DNA from: Paeniglutamicibacter sulfureus
GTDB taxonomy: Bacteria > Actinomycetota > Actinomycetes > Actinomycetales > Micrococcaceae
Reading direction: 5' to 3'
DNA length: 64,000 nucleotides
NCBI RefSeq assembly: GCF_039535115.1
Contig: NZ_BAAAWO010000001.1
Location: 2,294,001-2,358,000, forward strand
Of this stretch, positions 45,027 to 53,135 are shown piece by piece. The position numbers were made by a program, and so were the translations under genes. Every line of letters begins with the position of its first letter. The first letter of the stretch is position 1. The notes beneath the pieces were generated by a model. The model was not told the DNA's origin. It ran no database searches and worked only from the letters and a program-made list of their open reading frames with translations.

Positions 45027-45251
45027 CAGGACCTGACGTTAACGATCTGGTGCGCTACCTCGCACTGAGTCATACTCCGTCGTTCAACGGCTTCAAGCTG
45101 CTTCGCGGCGTGAGGTGACATCGATGCGAGCTGGCAAAGCGGCTGAAACCGATTGCTTGCCTGTAGGGGTGCCGCATCTTGGAACCCGATGGTGCGAAGT
45201 TAGCGGGGAAACCATGTTCCAAATTCGACAAGAACCGACTCTGGCACTGGA

Positions 45252-46481
45252 TTACTTTTGCTGCATTCCGGCCTTAATGACACCAGATAGGTAGGTCTCT
45301 GGTTCAGCCAACACTCGAATCTCCTCGAGCGGGTTGCCGCTCAACAACAACAGATCCGCGTGACCACCAACTTGCACGGCCCCCAAATCGGCTTCGGCAC
45401 CCAGCAACTCGGCACCGATCGTGGTCGCCGAAGCGATGATTTGTTCGTTAGTTTGAACTTGGGCACGAATCGTAAACTCTTCGCTTTGGTGCTTTTGCAT
45501 GTCTCCCAGCAGGTCAGTTCCGAAGGCTATTTTGACCCCGCCCCTCGTTGCCAAGCCCAAGGCGTCCAGACCCGCGTTCAGGACGAGATCCACCTTTTTT
45601 CGACTTTCTGCCGAAAGCCCAGCTGCCTCGCCGTCCTTCTTCAAATGAACATAGGTGACAAGTGTCGGCACCAGGAAGGCACCGTGTTCTTTGAAAAGTT
45701 CCACGCTTTCGTCATCAATCAGGTTTCCATGCTCAATACTTCGGACACCTGCGCGCAACCCACGATTGACGGCCTTGGCCGTATAAGCGTGTCCGGCTAC
45801 ATAACGATTGGCCGCCTCGGCTTCTTCGACTATTGCTTGGATTTCCGAATCCGAGAATTGAATTGAATCCACTCGATCCGTCGGTGAGGCAACACCGCCG
45901 GACAACATGATCTTGATGTGGTGGGCTCCAGTTCTCAGCTGTTCACGAGAGGCCTTTCGAACCTCCGTCACCCCATCGCAAATCACTCCAATCGTCGGGC
46001 AACATGGATGACTGTCCACGAAGGTACGTCCCGGCCCACGCATGTCACCATGCCCGCCAGTTTGACTCAATGCCTTGCCACCGAAATAGATTCGTGGTCC
46101 TTGAAAATAGCCCTCTTCCACCGCGTCTGCAATGCCCCAATCGGCTCCGGCCACATCTCTCACCGTGGTAAATCCGCGAAGGAGCATGTCTTTCATCAGG
46201 GTCGAGCTACGGGCCGCGGCGTAGTTCGGTGACCAGTCGGCAAGATCTCCGAGCGAGGCAGTGGCAGCGGTAACGTGAACATGGGAATCGATCAATCCCG
46301 GCATGATAATTTTTCCTGCCGCGTCAATGGCGTTTTCACAGGTCACGTCATCGCTATTGCTGTCGCGAATCTTCGAGACGCGACCGTCAATAATCTCGAT
46401 GGTTTTCCCGGACGAAATTTTGAAGTTCCGTGTGTCTAGAATCTGGGCATTCGCGATAAGGGCGACTGGCTGCTGGAGCAT
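45252..46481 (-). CDS. metal-dependent amidohydrolase (Xaa-Pro dipeptidase/imidazolonepropionase-like)
   Basis: Amidohydrolase-superfamily enzyme of 409 aa. Ligands are visible as DSHVHV (H67, H69), a carboxylated-lysine segment HHIKIMLSGGVASPT, H in VAGHAYTA, H in SIEHGNLID and the catalytic D in IAFGTDLLGD. The layout matches the group that hydrolyses N-acyl or Xaa-Pro/Arg dipeptides. Its G+C is clearly lower than in most of the window. It is divergent from the rpiR-type gene, with a TGCAA-n6-TTGCA site in the short promoter region between. The neighbouring symporter may import its substrate. Confidence 0.88.
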   Translation of the reverse strand: MLQQPVALIANAQILDTRNFKISSGKTIEIIDGRVSKIRDSNSDDVTCENAIDAAGKIIMPGLIDSHVHVTAATASLGDLADWSPNYAAARSSTLMKDMLLRGFTTVRDVAGADWGIADAVEEGYFQGPRIYFGGKALSQTGGHGDMRGPGRTFVDSHPCCPTIGVICDGVTEVRKASREQLRTGAHHIKIMLSGGVASPTDRVDSIQFSDSEIQAIVEEAEAANRYVAGHAYTAKAVNRGLRAGVRSIEHGNLIDDESVELFKEHGAFLVPTLVTYVHLKKDGEAAGLSAESRKKVDLVLNAGLDALGLATRGGVKIAFGTDLLGDMQKHQSEEFTIRAQVQTNEQIIASATTIGAELLGAEADLGAVQVGGHADLLLLSGNPLEEIRVLAEPETYLSGVIKAGMQQK

Positions 46482-46498
46482 ACGGGCCTTTCAAGAGC

Positions 46499-46514
46499 TG
46501 CAATGTTTGTTGCA
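46499..46514. promoter_or_regulatory. RpiR-type operator, site A
   Basis: TGCAATGTTTGTTGCA lies 18 bases upstream of the amidohydrolase start and 70 bases before the rpiR start. Read on the minus strand it is TGCAACAAACATTGCA, which differs in one base from site B at 47455-47470. Confidence 0.7.
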
Positions 46515-46583
46515 GGCTATCATCCATGCGGACTTGGCATGCTTTTTTGCAAGAGATGTCGCTGGATGGGGCAGAATGCCTGT

Positions 46584-47435
46584 ATGTCCGAAATTGTTGA
46601 ATGGATCGATTCCCTGGTTGAGCAGAGGGAAGTATCCTCCGCCACGCTTCGCGTACTTGAAGTGCTGAAAGACGATCCGGGCGGAACTTTTCCTCTTTCT
46701 GCCCAGAAAGTTGCAACTTATGCACGAGTCAATGTGGCGTCGGTGGTTCGCGCGGCCCAATTCCTGGGCTTCAGCGGTTGGTCCGAAATGAAGCAGGAAG
46801 TCAGGCATAGGTACCTCGCGACTTTGAGCGGCGACCAGCTCCTGCGCAACAGGGGCACTTCTGGCAACTCCCCGTCGCGATCCAGCATGATGGCCGATGT
46901 CAAAAATCTTCATGACTTCGTTGCCCGCGCCGACGATACCCAATTCCGTCGCATTGCGGAGCTGATCTCCGAGGCCAATAGATCCATGGTGTTGGCCACC
47001 GGAAGTTACGCGGCACCCGGTCTGCAACTAACGCACATTGGTCAGTCACTCGGTCATGATCTGGAACTTCACATGGCCATGAGCACCGCATTGGCTTCCC
47101 GATTGCGGCTTCTAAAAGCAGGCGATTGCATCATCAGCTGCGCGCTGTGGCGCTCCAGCTCATGGATATTGGAAACTACTAGGGTGGCGAAAAAGCGCGG
47201 CGCCAAAGTCATCGTTATCTCCGACCGGCGAACCGCTTTGTCCGACCTTGCCGACGAATCGGTAATCGTGCCTAGTGAAAGTGTCAGCTACGTCCGCTCC
47301 ATGACAGCTGCTATGACTGTCACCCAAGCGGTCATCGCCGAGCTTGCAGCACTCGATCCCGATCGTTCTGCCATGAACTTGATGGATGTTGAGGAGATCT
47401 GGAAGGAACTGAATCTGGTGGAACCCACCGACTAA
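46584..47435 (+). CDS. RpiR/MurR-family (HTH-SIS) transcriptional regulator
   Basis: Regulator of 283 aa. The N-terminal RpiR helix-turn-helix domain (about residues 1-75) has PLSAQKVATYARVNVASVVR and FLGFSGWSEMKQEVRHRY. The C-terminal SIS domain (about 110-270) has MVLATGSYAAPGLQLTHIGQ and AKVIVISDRRTALSDLADES. SIS domains bind phosphosugars or related ligands. The start is taken at 46584 (MSEIVEWIDS); an ATG at 46566 is possible. It sits between the divergent amidohydrolase and the symporter gene, with nearly identical palindromes on both sides, so it probably controls both. Confidence 0.88.
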   Translation: MSEIVEWIDSLVEQREVSSATLRVLEVLKDDPGGTFPLSAQKVATYARVNVASVVRAAQFLGFSGWSEMKQEVRHRYLATLSGDQLLRNRGTSGNSPSRSSMMADVKNLHDFVARADDTQFRRIAELISEANRSMVLATGSYAAPGLQLTHIGQSLGHDLELHMAMSTALASRLRLLKAGDCIISCALWRSSSWILETTRVAKKRGAKVIVISDRRTALSDLADESVIVPSESVSYVRSMTAAMTVTQAVIAELAALDPDRSAMNLMDVEEIWKELNLVEPTD

Positions 47436-47442
47436 CTTCGAG

Positions 47443-47456
47443 CAGTAACGTTACTG
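47443..47456. promoter_or_regulatory. perfect 14-bp palindrome before the symporter gene
   Basis: CAGTAACGTTACTG is fully symmetrical. It overlaps the first bases of the RpiR-type site B and starts eight bases after the regulator's stop codon. It may be part of the same operator or bind another protein. Confidence 0.5.
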
Positions 47457-47470
47457 CAACAAACGTTGCA
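47455..47470. promoter_or_regulatory. RpiR-type operator, site B
   Basis: TGCAACAAACGTTGCA has perfect 6-base arms and a 4-base spacer. It lies 60 bases upstream of the symporter start and matches site A (46499-46514, reverse strand) at 15 of 16 bases. Confidence 0.75.
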
Positions 47471-47530
47471 TAGATTTGAGATACGTGTCACTGTAGTTGG
47501 CGTTAACCTCATCCATCGCTGGAGTTCCCT

Positions 47531-48961
47531 ATGCAACTTACTCATGTTCTGATTCTCGTGGGCTACGTAGCCCTCATGATCCTGATCGGAGCCTGGTTTA
47601 GTCGTTCAAAAGCGACCTCCACTGGTGACGACTTCCTGCTGGCAGGACGATCGCTGCCCGCCCCGGTCCTCGCCGGCACAATGCTTGCAACCTTCGTCGG
47701 TTCGGGCTCCATTATCGGCGCCGCAAGTTTTATCTATGAATATGGTCCCTGGGCCGGGATGTTCTTCTTCAGCGGTACGTTCATCGGCATTATTTGCCTA
47801 CTGATACTTGCTCCACGCGTACAGCGCTTGGCCAAGTACACAGTTCCACAAATTTTGGAGATGCGGTTCGGAAAAGTTGTCCGCCTCATCGCCACAGTCA
47901 TTATCCTGGTTGCCTTCGTCGGCATCACCGCCTACCAGTTCACTGGTGCGGGTTACATCATCAGCCTCATCACGCCGCTTAGCCCGTCGCAGAGCACCAT
48001 TGCGGCCACCGTCCTGATCACCTTCCTTGCCCTGAGCGGCGGGTTGAAGTCGGTGGCCTGGTCCGACTTCATTTCCATCGCAATTGTCGCAATTTCACTG
48101 ATCGCGCTGATGATCTACATCTTCGCCGTTGACTTCGGCGGGCTTGCAACCTACGTAGATGGCCTTAACCCGATCCAACTAACTCTCACCGGCGGTCTCT
48201 CGCCGATCCAGCTGCTGGGATACTTCCTGCCGGTCTTCCTGCTTTTGCTTGGGGATCAGAACATGTACCAGCGTCTTGCCGCGGCAGCCAGTGAAAAGAC
48301 AGCGCGCTTCGCGACCCTGCTGTTCTTCTTCGGAGCCTTCTTCATCATCGTCCCGGTTATCCTCTTGGCCTCGGCGTCGTCAGTCCTTCAAGACGGCATT
48401 GACCCGGATACTGCCATCCTCTCGCTGGGTGGGGCAGAATTCAGTCCAGCGGGTCTCGGAGGATTGTTGCTGACTGGTGCGTTCGCCCTGATCGTCACCA
48501 CCGGTTCGTCGTACCTGCTTACATGTTCGGCAAACATCGTCCATGACCTCGTAGCTAGGCTGCGGACCCAGGAAACCACCGATCGTCAGGCCATGATCAT
48601 CGGTCGCTGGGGAGTGCTGCTCCTAGCGGTGTTGGGCTTTGTCATGGTCCAGTTCTTCCCCAGCGTGCTCTCGCTGCAAATGTACGCTTACACCATGTAC
48701 GGCGCTGCCATCACGCCGGCTCTGCTGGCTGCCTTGTTCTGGCCACGCGCCACCGGAACCGGTGTTGCAGCTTCCATGGTCGCCGGCGGCCTGGCAACAA
48801 TCTTGTGGGAAATCAACGGTCTTTCTCAGTCAGTGATGAACGGTGTGATTGTTTCACTGCCCGTCGCTTTGGTCGTCATGGTGGTGGTCAGTCTCTTGGG
48901 GAAACCTGCGCCGGCAGCGAAAACCACAGCGGATTCCCAAGCCGAGCATATTCAGTCATAG
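47531..48961 (+). CDS. sodium:solute symporter family protein
   Basis: SSS-family carrier of 476 aa with about 13 helices. Typical segments are DDFLLAGRSLPAPVLAGTML in helix 1-2, ATFVGSGSIIGAASFIYEYG with the sodium-site residues, TVPQILEMRFG, and ALSGGLKSVAWSDF. GGAG lies before the ATG. It follows the rpiR-type gene by 95 bases with a palindromic operator in the gap. Given the amidohydrolase nearby, the solute may be a peptide-like or ureide compound, but this is a guess. Confidence 0.9.
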   Translation: MQLTHVLILVGYVALMILIGAWFSRSKATSTGDDFLLAGRSLPAPVLAGTMLATFVGSGSIIGAASFIYEYGPWAGMFFFSGTFIGIICLLILAPRVQRLAKYTVPQILEMRFGKVVRLIATVIILVAFVGITAYQFTGAGYIISLITPLSPSQSTIAATVLITFLALSGGLKSVAWSDFISIAIVAISLIALMIYIFAVDFGGLATYVDGLNPIQLTLTGGLSPIQLLGYFLPVFLLLLGDQNMYQRLAAAASEKTARFATLLFFFGAFFIIVPVILLASASSVLQDGIDPDTAILSLGGAEFSPAGLGGLLLTGAFALIVTTGSSYLLTCSANIVHDLVARLRTQETTDRQAMIIGRWGVLLLAVLGFVMVQFFPSVLSLQMYAYTMYGAAITPALLAALFWPRATGTGVAASMVAGGLATILWEINGLSQSVMNGVIVSLPVALVVMVVVSLLGKPAPAAKTTADSQAEHIQS

Positions 48962-49313
48962 CTCGTCAGCGGGGGCGAGCCGGTTGCTGCCCGCGCTGAC
49001 CCGGCATTGGAAACTCCCAATGTTGCCGCCTGGTTTCTTCCTCACCGGTACCTTATAGCAACGTTCCTGAGGCCATGGCTGGCAAAGCACCAACGATGGC
49101 ATCCGCATGTGCCTCGCCTCAAATCTTGATTCGTTGGTGTTCTCGCACAGATCAGCAACCCGCTGTCCTAGATAATCTCGATCGATCCAGCTGCACGTGC
49201 CCACCACAGGGCACTTTCAGCGGAGGCCTTCCGGATCAACGAAAAAGCCACCCGCCTGCACGTTGGGACGCGCGCAGGCGGGTGGCTTTTGGTGCGGATT
49301 GCGCAGATCCGGA
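48962..49313. other. 352-base intergenic region with hairpin repeat copy 3
   Basis: No gene is seen. The left part (to 49238) shows nothing I can interpret. The right part carries the 50-bp hairpin repeat that ends the MHS transcript. Confidence 0.6.
49239..49288. repeat. 50-bp hairpin repeat, copy 3 (right border of low-GC block; MHS terminator)
   Basis: Identical over 50 bases to 44977-45026. The stem is 49245-49259 with 49274-49288. On the minus strand TTTTTCG follows, and the stop of the MHS gene is 26 bases upstream, so this copy is a good intrinsic terminator for that gene. Confidence 0.95.
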
Positions 49314-50774
49314 CTAGGCGTCGACGAGTTCCTTCTTGTCGTCGTCCGCGTCCGTGGCACCCGGAGCCCCGGCGTCCGGGTTCTTCCCGGTCCAGGCATG
49401 GCCCTGTTCGTTGTCCAGGTGCGTGGTCTTCTTGTTCTTCAGCGCGAAGATGTAGACCAGCAGCGAGATCCCGATGGCCACGGTGACGTAGGTGAAGAAC
49501 AGGTCAACGCGGTCGGCCTTCTGCAGCGCGGCGCCGATCAGCGGGACGGTTCCGCCGAAGAGCGAGTTCGCGATCGCGTTGCCCAGGCCCACGCCCAGGG
49601 CACGGATGGAGGCCGGGAACAGCTCGGCCTTCACCAGCGCGTTGATCGAGGTGTAGCCACCGACAATGACCAGCCCGCCCATCATCAGCAGGAAGGCGAA
49701 GAGCGGGTTCTGGGTCTTGGACAGCATCGAGAGCAGCGGCCAGGTGAACAGGACACCGGTGATGCCGAACCAGAGCAGCAGCGGCTTGCGTCCGACCTTG
49801 TCCGAGATGATGCCGTAGACCGGCTGAAGCAGCATGAAGATAAACAGCGCCCAGAAGTTGATGACCGAGGTCGGGGTCTTTTCGATGCCCGAGGTGTCGT
49901 TCATGAACTTCAGGATGAAGTTGGTGTACGTGTAGAACGCGACGGTGCCGCCCAGGGTGATGCCGATGCAGATGAGCAGCGGCCTCCAATACTGGGTGAA
50001 CAGCAGCTTCATGGTGCCCAGCTGGGCCTCGCCGGCAACGCCCGGCTTGTTGGCCGCGGCCACCTGCTCGGCGGAGACGGTTTCCTCCATGGTGCGGCGC
50101 AGCCACAGGACCACGAGGACCGCGACGCCGCCGATGGCGAATGGAATGCGCCAGCCCCATTCGGTGAGCGTTTCATGGCTCATGGTGTTCTGCAGGATGA
50201 CCAGCACCGGCAGGGCCAGCATCTGGCCGCCGATCAGGGTCACGTACTGGAAGGAAGAGAAGAACCCGCGGCGCTTGGAGGTCGCGGCCTCGGACATGTA
50301 GGTGGCGCTGGTGCCGTACTCGCCGCCCACGGAGAAGCCCTGGACCAGGCGCACGAAGACCAACAGCACCATGGCCCACATGCCGATGGCTTGCTGCGTC
50401 GGCAGCAGCGCGATGGGGAAGGAGCCGGCGGACATCATGGTCACCGACAGCGTCAGTGCCGCCTTGCGTCCGTGGCGGTCGGCGTAGCGGCCGAAGAACC
50501 ACGCGCCCACCGGGCGCATCAGGAACGAGGTCGCGAAGACGGCCATGGCTTCCAGGCCGGCCTGCAGCTCGTTGGTGGCGTTGAAGAAGTGCGACTGGAA
50601 GTACACGGCAAACACCGTGTAGACGTAGAGGTCAAACCACTCCCCGAGGTTTCCGGCCGAGCCCTTGAGGATGTTGCTGACAGCCCTACGGGTTGCCGCC
50701 GCCTCGTTTGCATCTTTGGTGCCGGCACCGGGTCTCGGTGCCTTGTTCTTGCTGTCCACGGCAGGTTGTCCCAT
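49314..50774 (-). CDS. MFS metabolite:H+ symporter (MHS family, KgtP-like)
   Basis: Carrier of 486 aa with N- and C-terminal polar tails. Segments typical of KgtP-like MHS proteins are SAGNLGEWFDLYVYTVFAVY in helix 1, RPVGAWFFGRYADRHGRKAA in loop 2-3 and GFSVGGEYGTSATYMSEAAT. AGGAGG lies before the ATG at 50774. Likely substrates are alpha-ketoglutarate, citrate or other carboxylates. It is divergent from a two-component regulator operon, which may control it. It ends at a terminator that is a copy of the 50-bp repeat. Confidence 0.9.
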   Translation of the reverse strand: MGQPAVDSKNKAPRPGAGTKDANEAAATRRAVSNILKGSAGNLGEWFDLYVYTVFAVYFQSHFFNATNELQAGLEAMAVFATSFLMRPVGAWFFGRYADRHGRKAALTLSVTMMSAGSFPIALLPTQQAIGMWAMVLLVFVRLVQGFSVGGEYGTSATYMSEAATSKRRGFFSSFQYVTLIGGQMLALPVLVILQNTMSHETLTEWGWRIPFAIGGVAVLVVLWLRRTMEETVSAEQVAAANKPGVAGEAQLGTMKLLFTQYWRPLLICIGITLGGTVAFYTYTNFILKFMNDTSGIEKTPTSVINFWALFIFMLLQPVYGIISDKVGRKPLLLWFGITGVLFTWPLLSMLSKTQNPLFAFLLMMGGLVIVGGYTSINALVKAELFPASIRALGVGLGNAIANSLFGGTVPLIGAALQKADRVDLFFTYVTVAIGISLLVYIFALKNKKTTHLDNEQGHAWTGKNPDAGAPGATDADDDKKELVDA

Positions 50775-51036
50775 GGTTCCTCCTCTTGCATTGAGGCCCC
50801 GCAAATCACCGCGGGCCTCAACCGAGGCATTCGTGGGACATGTTACAACCAACGTGAGAGCGGATTCCTAACACTTCCTTAGGAGTCCGTCAGGGGTTCC
50901 GGAGCGGCCACGATGGGGAAGCGGGCGGGACGGGAAACGCGAAGAAATGATACTCTCCAAGACGGGCGCAAGATGCATTAGCGGGCCGTGAACCACGATT
51001 TCTTACGACACAATCCACGAATCAAGGGACCCTTCC

Positions 51037-51705
51037 ATGGACGTACTCATCGTAGAGGATGACGACTCCATGGGCGCGGCACTCACCGCCGCGGTGAAGT
51101 CCACCGGACACGGCGCCACTAGGGTCGCCCGCGGCACCGACGCGTTGCTCAAGCACCGCGAATTCGACGTGATCCTGCTGGATCTGGGGTTGCCGGACAT
51201 GGACGGTCTCGAGGTGCTGCGCAAGCTGCGTCAGGTCACCCAGTCCCCCATCCTGATCCTCACGGCCCGCGACGACGAACGCTCGGTGGTGCTCGGGTTG
51301 CGCTCTGGCGCTGACGACTACCTGATCAAACCGGTCAAGCTCGTGGAACTGCTCGCCCGCATCGAGGCAGTCACCCGGCGCACCATGCCCGCCGGCGGAC
51401 GCAGGAACCCCAGCATCCAGATTGGGGAGCTAGCCATCGACCTCGACCGCCGCGTGGCCGAGGTCAAAGGCATCGAACTGTCTCTGACGCCCACCGAGTT
51501 CGATTTGCTGTCACTGCTGGCCCGCAATGCCGGGTCGGTGGTCACCCGCGAACAGATCCTCGATTCCCTGTGGGGAGATGCCTTCCTGGCTTCCTCACGC
51601 TCGCTGGATGTGCACCTGACCGGACTGCGCTCCAAGCTTTCGCTGCCCGGATTCATCGTCAACGTCCGCGGCGTCGGCTACCGGATCGAGGCCGACCCGC
51701 AGTGA
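51037..51705 (+). CDS. OmpR/TctD-family response regulator
   Basis: Response regulator of 222 aa. The receiver domain (1-120) has the acidic pocket EDDD, phospho-acceptor D49 in VILLDLGLPDMDG, T in LTARDDE and K in LIKPVK. The C-terminal winged helix (about 130-222) shows ELSLTPTEFDLLSLLARNAG and RSLDVHLTGLRSKL. It overlaps the histidine kinase gene by GTGA. It is divergent from the MHS carrier gene, the likely target, as TctD or CitB-type regulators control carboxylate uptake. Confidence 0.93.
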   Translation: MDVLIVEDDDSMGAALTAAVKSTGHGATRVARGTDALLKHREFDVILLDLGLPDMDGLEVLRKLRQVTQSPILILTARDDERSVVLGLRSGADDYLIKPVKLVELLARIEAVTRRTMPAGGRRNPSIQIGELAIDLDRRVAEVKGIELSLTPTEFDLLSLLARNAGSVVTREQILDSLWGDAFLASSRSLDVHLTGLRSKLSLPGFIVNVRGVGYRIEADPQ

Positions 51706-53135
51706 AGCTGCGCGTCCTGGGCATCCTGAGCGTGCTGGTGCTGCTGCTGGTACTGCTCGTGTCCAACGTGATCCTCTCCTCCGCGGGACGCGAGGTGACC
51801 CAACAGCTGCAAATCAACCGTGCTGCCTCGCTGAACCGGATCGCCCAGCTCGCCTACGATGCGGCCAACGACGGGGACAGCACGGTGCTGCGGCGGGACA
51901 TGGAAACCTACTCCGGCCTCTACTCCGAGGGCCTGGTGGTGCGCCTGCAAACCGGCACGCTGGCCTCCGGAGGGCTGGACCCCGAGCGCCCGGACGTGCG
52001 CGAGGCCCTGGGGCGGGCCTCGCTGAACCTCGCCGACACCACGCTGGACCCCGTCAGGCCCTTCGGCACCGGCAACGAGGTCATCTCCCGGTCCTTCGGC
52101 AGCGCCAGCCAGGTCCTGGGCGAGGTAGTCATGGAGGTCAACCTCGATGCCGCCCGGGATAAGCTGCGCTACCGCTGGCTGGTCACCGCCATTGCCGCCA
52201 TCGCGCTGGCAGCGGTGTTGCTGCTGCTGGCGGGCAGGGTCACCGGCTGGGTGTTGCGCCCCGTGCAGCGCCTCGGCGCCGCGGTGCGTGAATTCAAGGA
52301 CACCGGCCACACGCCGCCACTGCCCGAGGCCGGCCCCCCGGAGCTGCGCGAGCTCTCCCGGTCCTTCACCGACATGGCCACGACACTGGGTGAGCTCATC
52401 GATTCCCAGCGCCAACTCATTGCCGACACCTCCCACCACCTGCGCAACCCGATCGGGGCGCTGCGCCTGCGCGTGGACTTGCTGCTGCTGGAATTGCGGA
52501 ATGAAAAGGAGCGTGCCGCCGGGGCCGGGGTGCTGGCGGAGCTCGAACGGGTCGAGGAAATCCTGGATTCGGTGCTCAGGCTGGCGGTGGCCGAACACCG
52601 GGTGATCGAGGATTCGGCCGGCGCCTCCCCCGAGGTCTCCGAGGGCCCCGGCTCCGGGAGCGTCAACGCCTTCGTGGTGCTGGCCGAAGAAGTGGACCGC
52701 GCCCGGCCCGCCGCCCTGGCGGCGGGATCCGACCTGGTACTGACCACTCAGGAGGATCCCGGCGCGGAGCTCGCCTGCAGCCGGATCGAACTGGCGCAGA
52801 TGCTCGGCGAGCTGCTGAACAACGCCATCAAGTACGCGCCTGGGGCGCAGATCACCGCCTCGGTGCGGACCCGGGGTTCGGCCACGCTCATCGAGATCGC
52901 CGATACGGGCCCGGGCCTGGAGCCCGAACAGCTGGCCGCCGCCACCACCCGCTTCTGGCGCGCCCCCGAACACTCCTCGATCCGCGGCACCGGCATGGGC
53001 ATGACCATCGTTGACAGGCTGGCCACCGCAAACGGCGGTCGCCTGGTGCTGGCGCCCAACGAACCGAACGGCCTGCGCGCCCGCATCGAATTCGACGCGG
53101 CACCCACCCTCCCCGGGCAGGGGGAAGCCTCATGA
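51702..53135 (+). CDS. sensor histidine kinase
   Basis: Membrane kinase of 477 aa. A first transmembrane helix (about residues 4-26) and a second (about 152-175) enclose an extracytoplasmic domain of roughly 125 residues. A HAMP domain follows, then the H-box ADTSHHLRNPIGALRLRVD, N-box ELLNNAIKYAPG and G-boxes IADTGPGLEPEQ and GTGMGMTIVDRLA. GTG at 51702 overlaps the TGA of the regulator gene. The TctE-like layout and the following TAXI binding-protein gene suggest that it senses a carboxylate, possibly with help of that protein. Confidence 0.92.
   Translation: MKLRVLGILSVLVLLLVLLVSNVILSSAGREVTQQLQINRAASLNRIAQLAYDAANDGDSTVLRRDMETYSGLYSEGLVVRLQTGTLASGGLDPERPDVREALGRASLNLADTTLDPVRPFGTGNEVISRSFGSASQVLGEVVMEVNLDAARDKLRYRWLVTAIAAIALAAVLLLLAGRVTGWVLRPVQRLGAAVREFKDTGHTPPLPEAGPPELRELSRSFTDMATTLGELIDSQRQLIADTSHHLRNPIGALRLRVDLLLLELRNEKERAAGAGVLAELERVEEILDSVLRLAVAEHRVIEDSAGASPEVSEGPGSGSVNAFVVLAEEVDRARPAALAAGSDLVLTTQEDPGAELACSRIELAQMLGELLNNAIKYAPGAQITASVRTRGSATLIEIADTGPGLEPEQLAAATTRFWRAPEHSSIRGTGMGMTIVDRLATANGGRLVLAPNEPNGLRARIEFDAAPTLPGQGEAS

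Noticed and set aside
48956..49207. Minus-strand frame of 83 codons after the symporter
   Set aside because: It has no ribosome site, unusual composition and no likeness to a known family.
50866..50884. TCCTAA-n7-TTAGGA inverted repeat upstream of the response regulator
   Set aside because: The arms are short and OmpR-type regulators usually bind direct repeats. It is not enough to call an operator.
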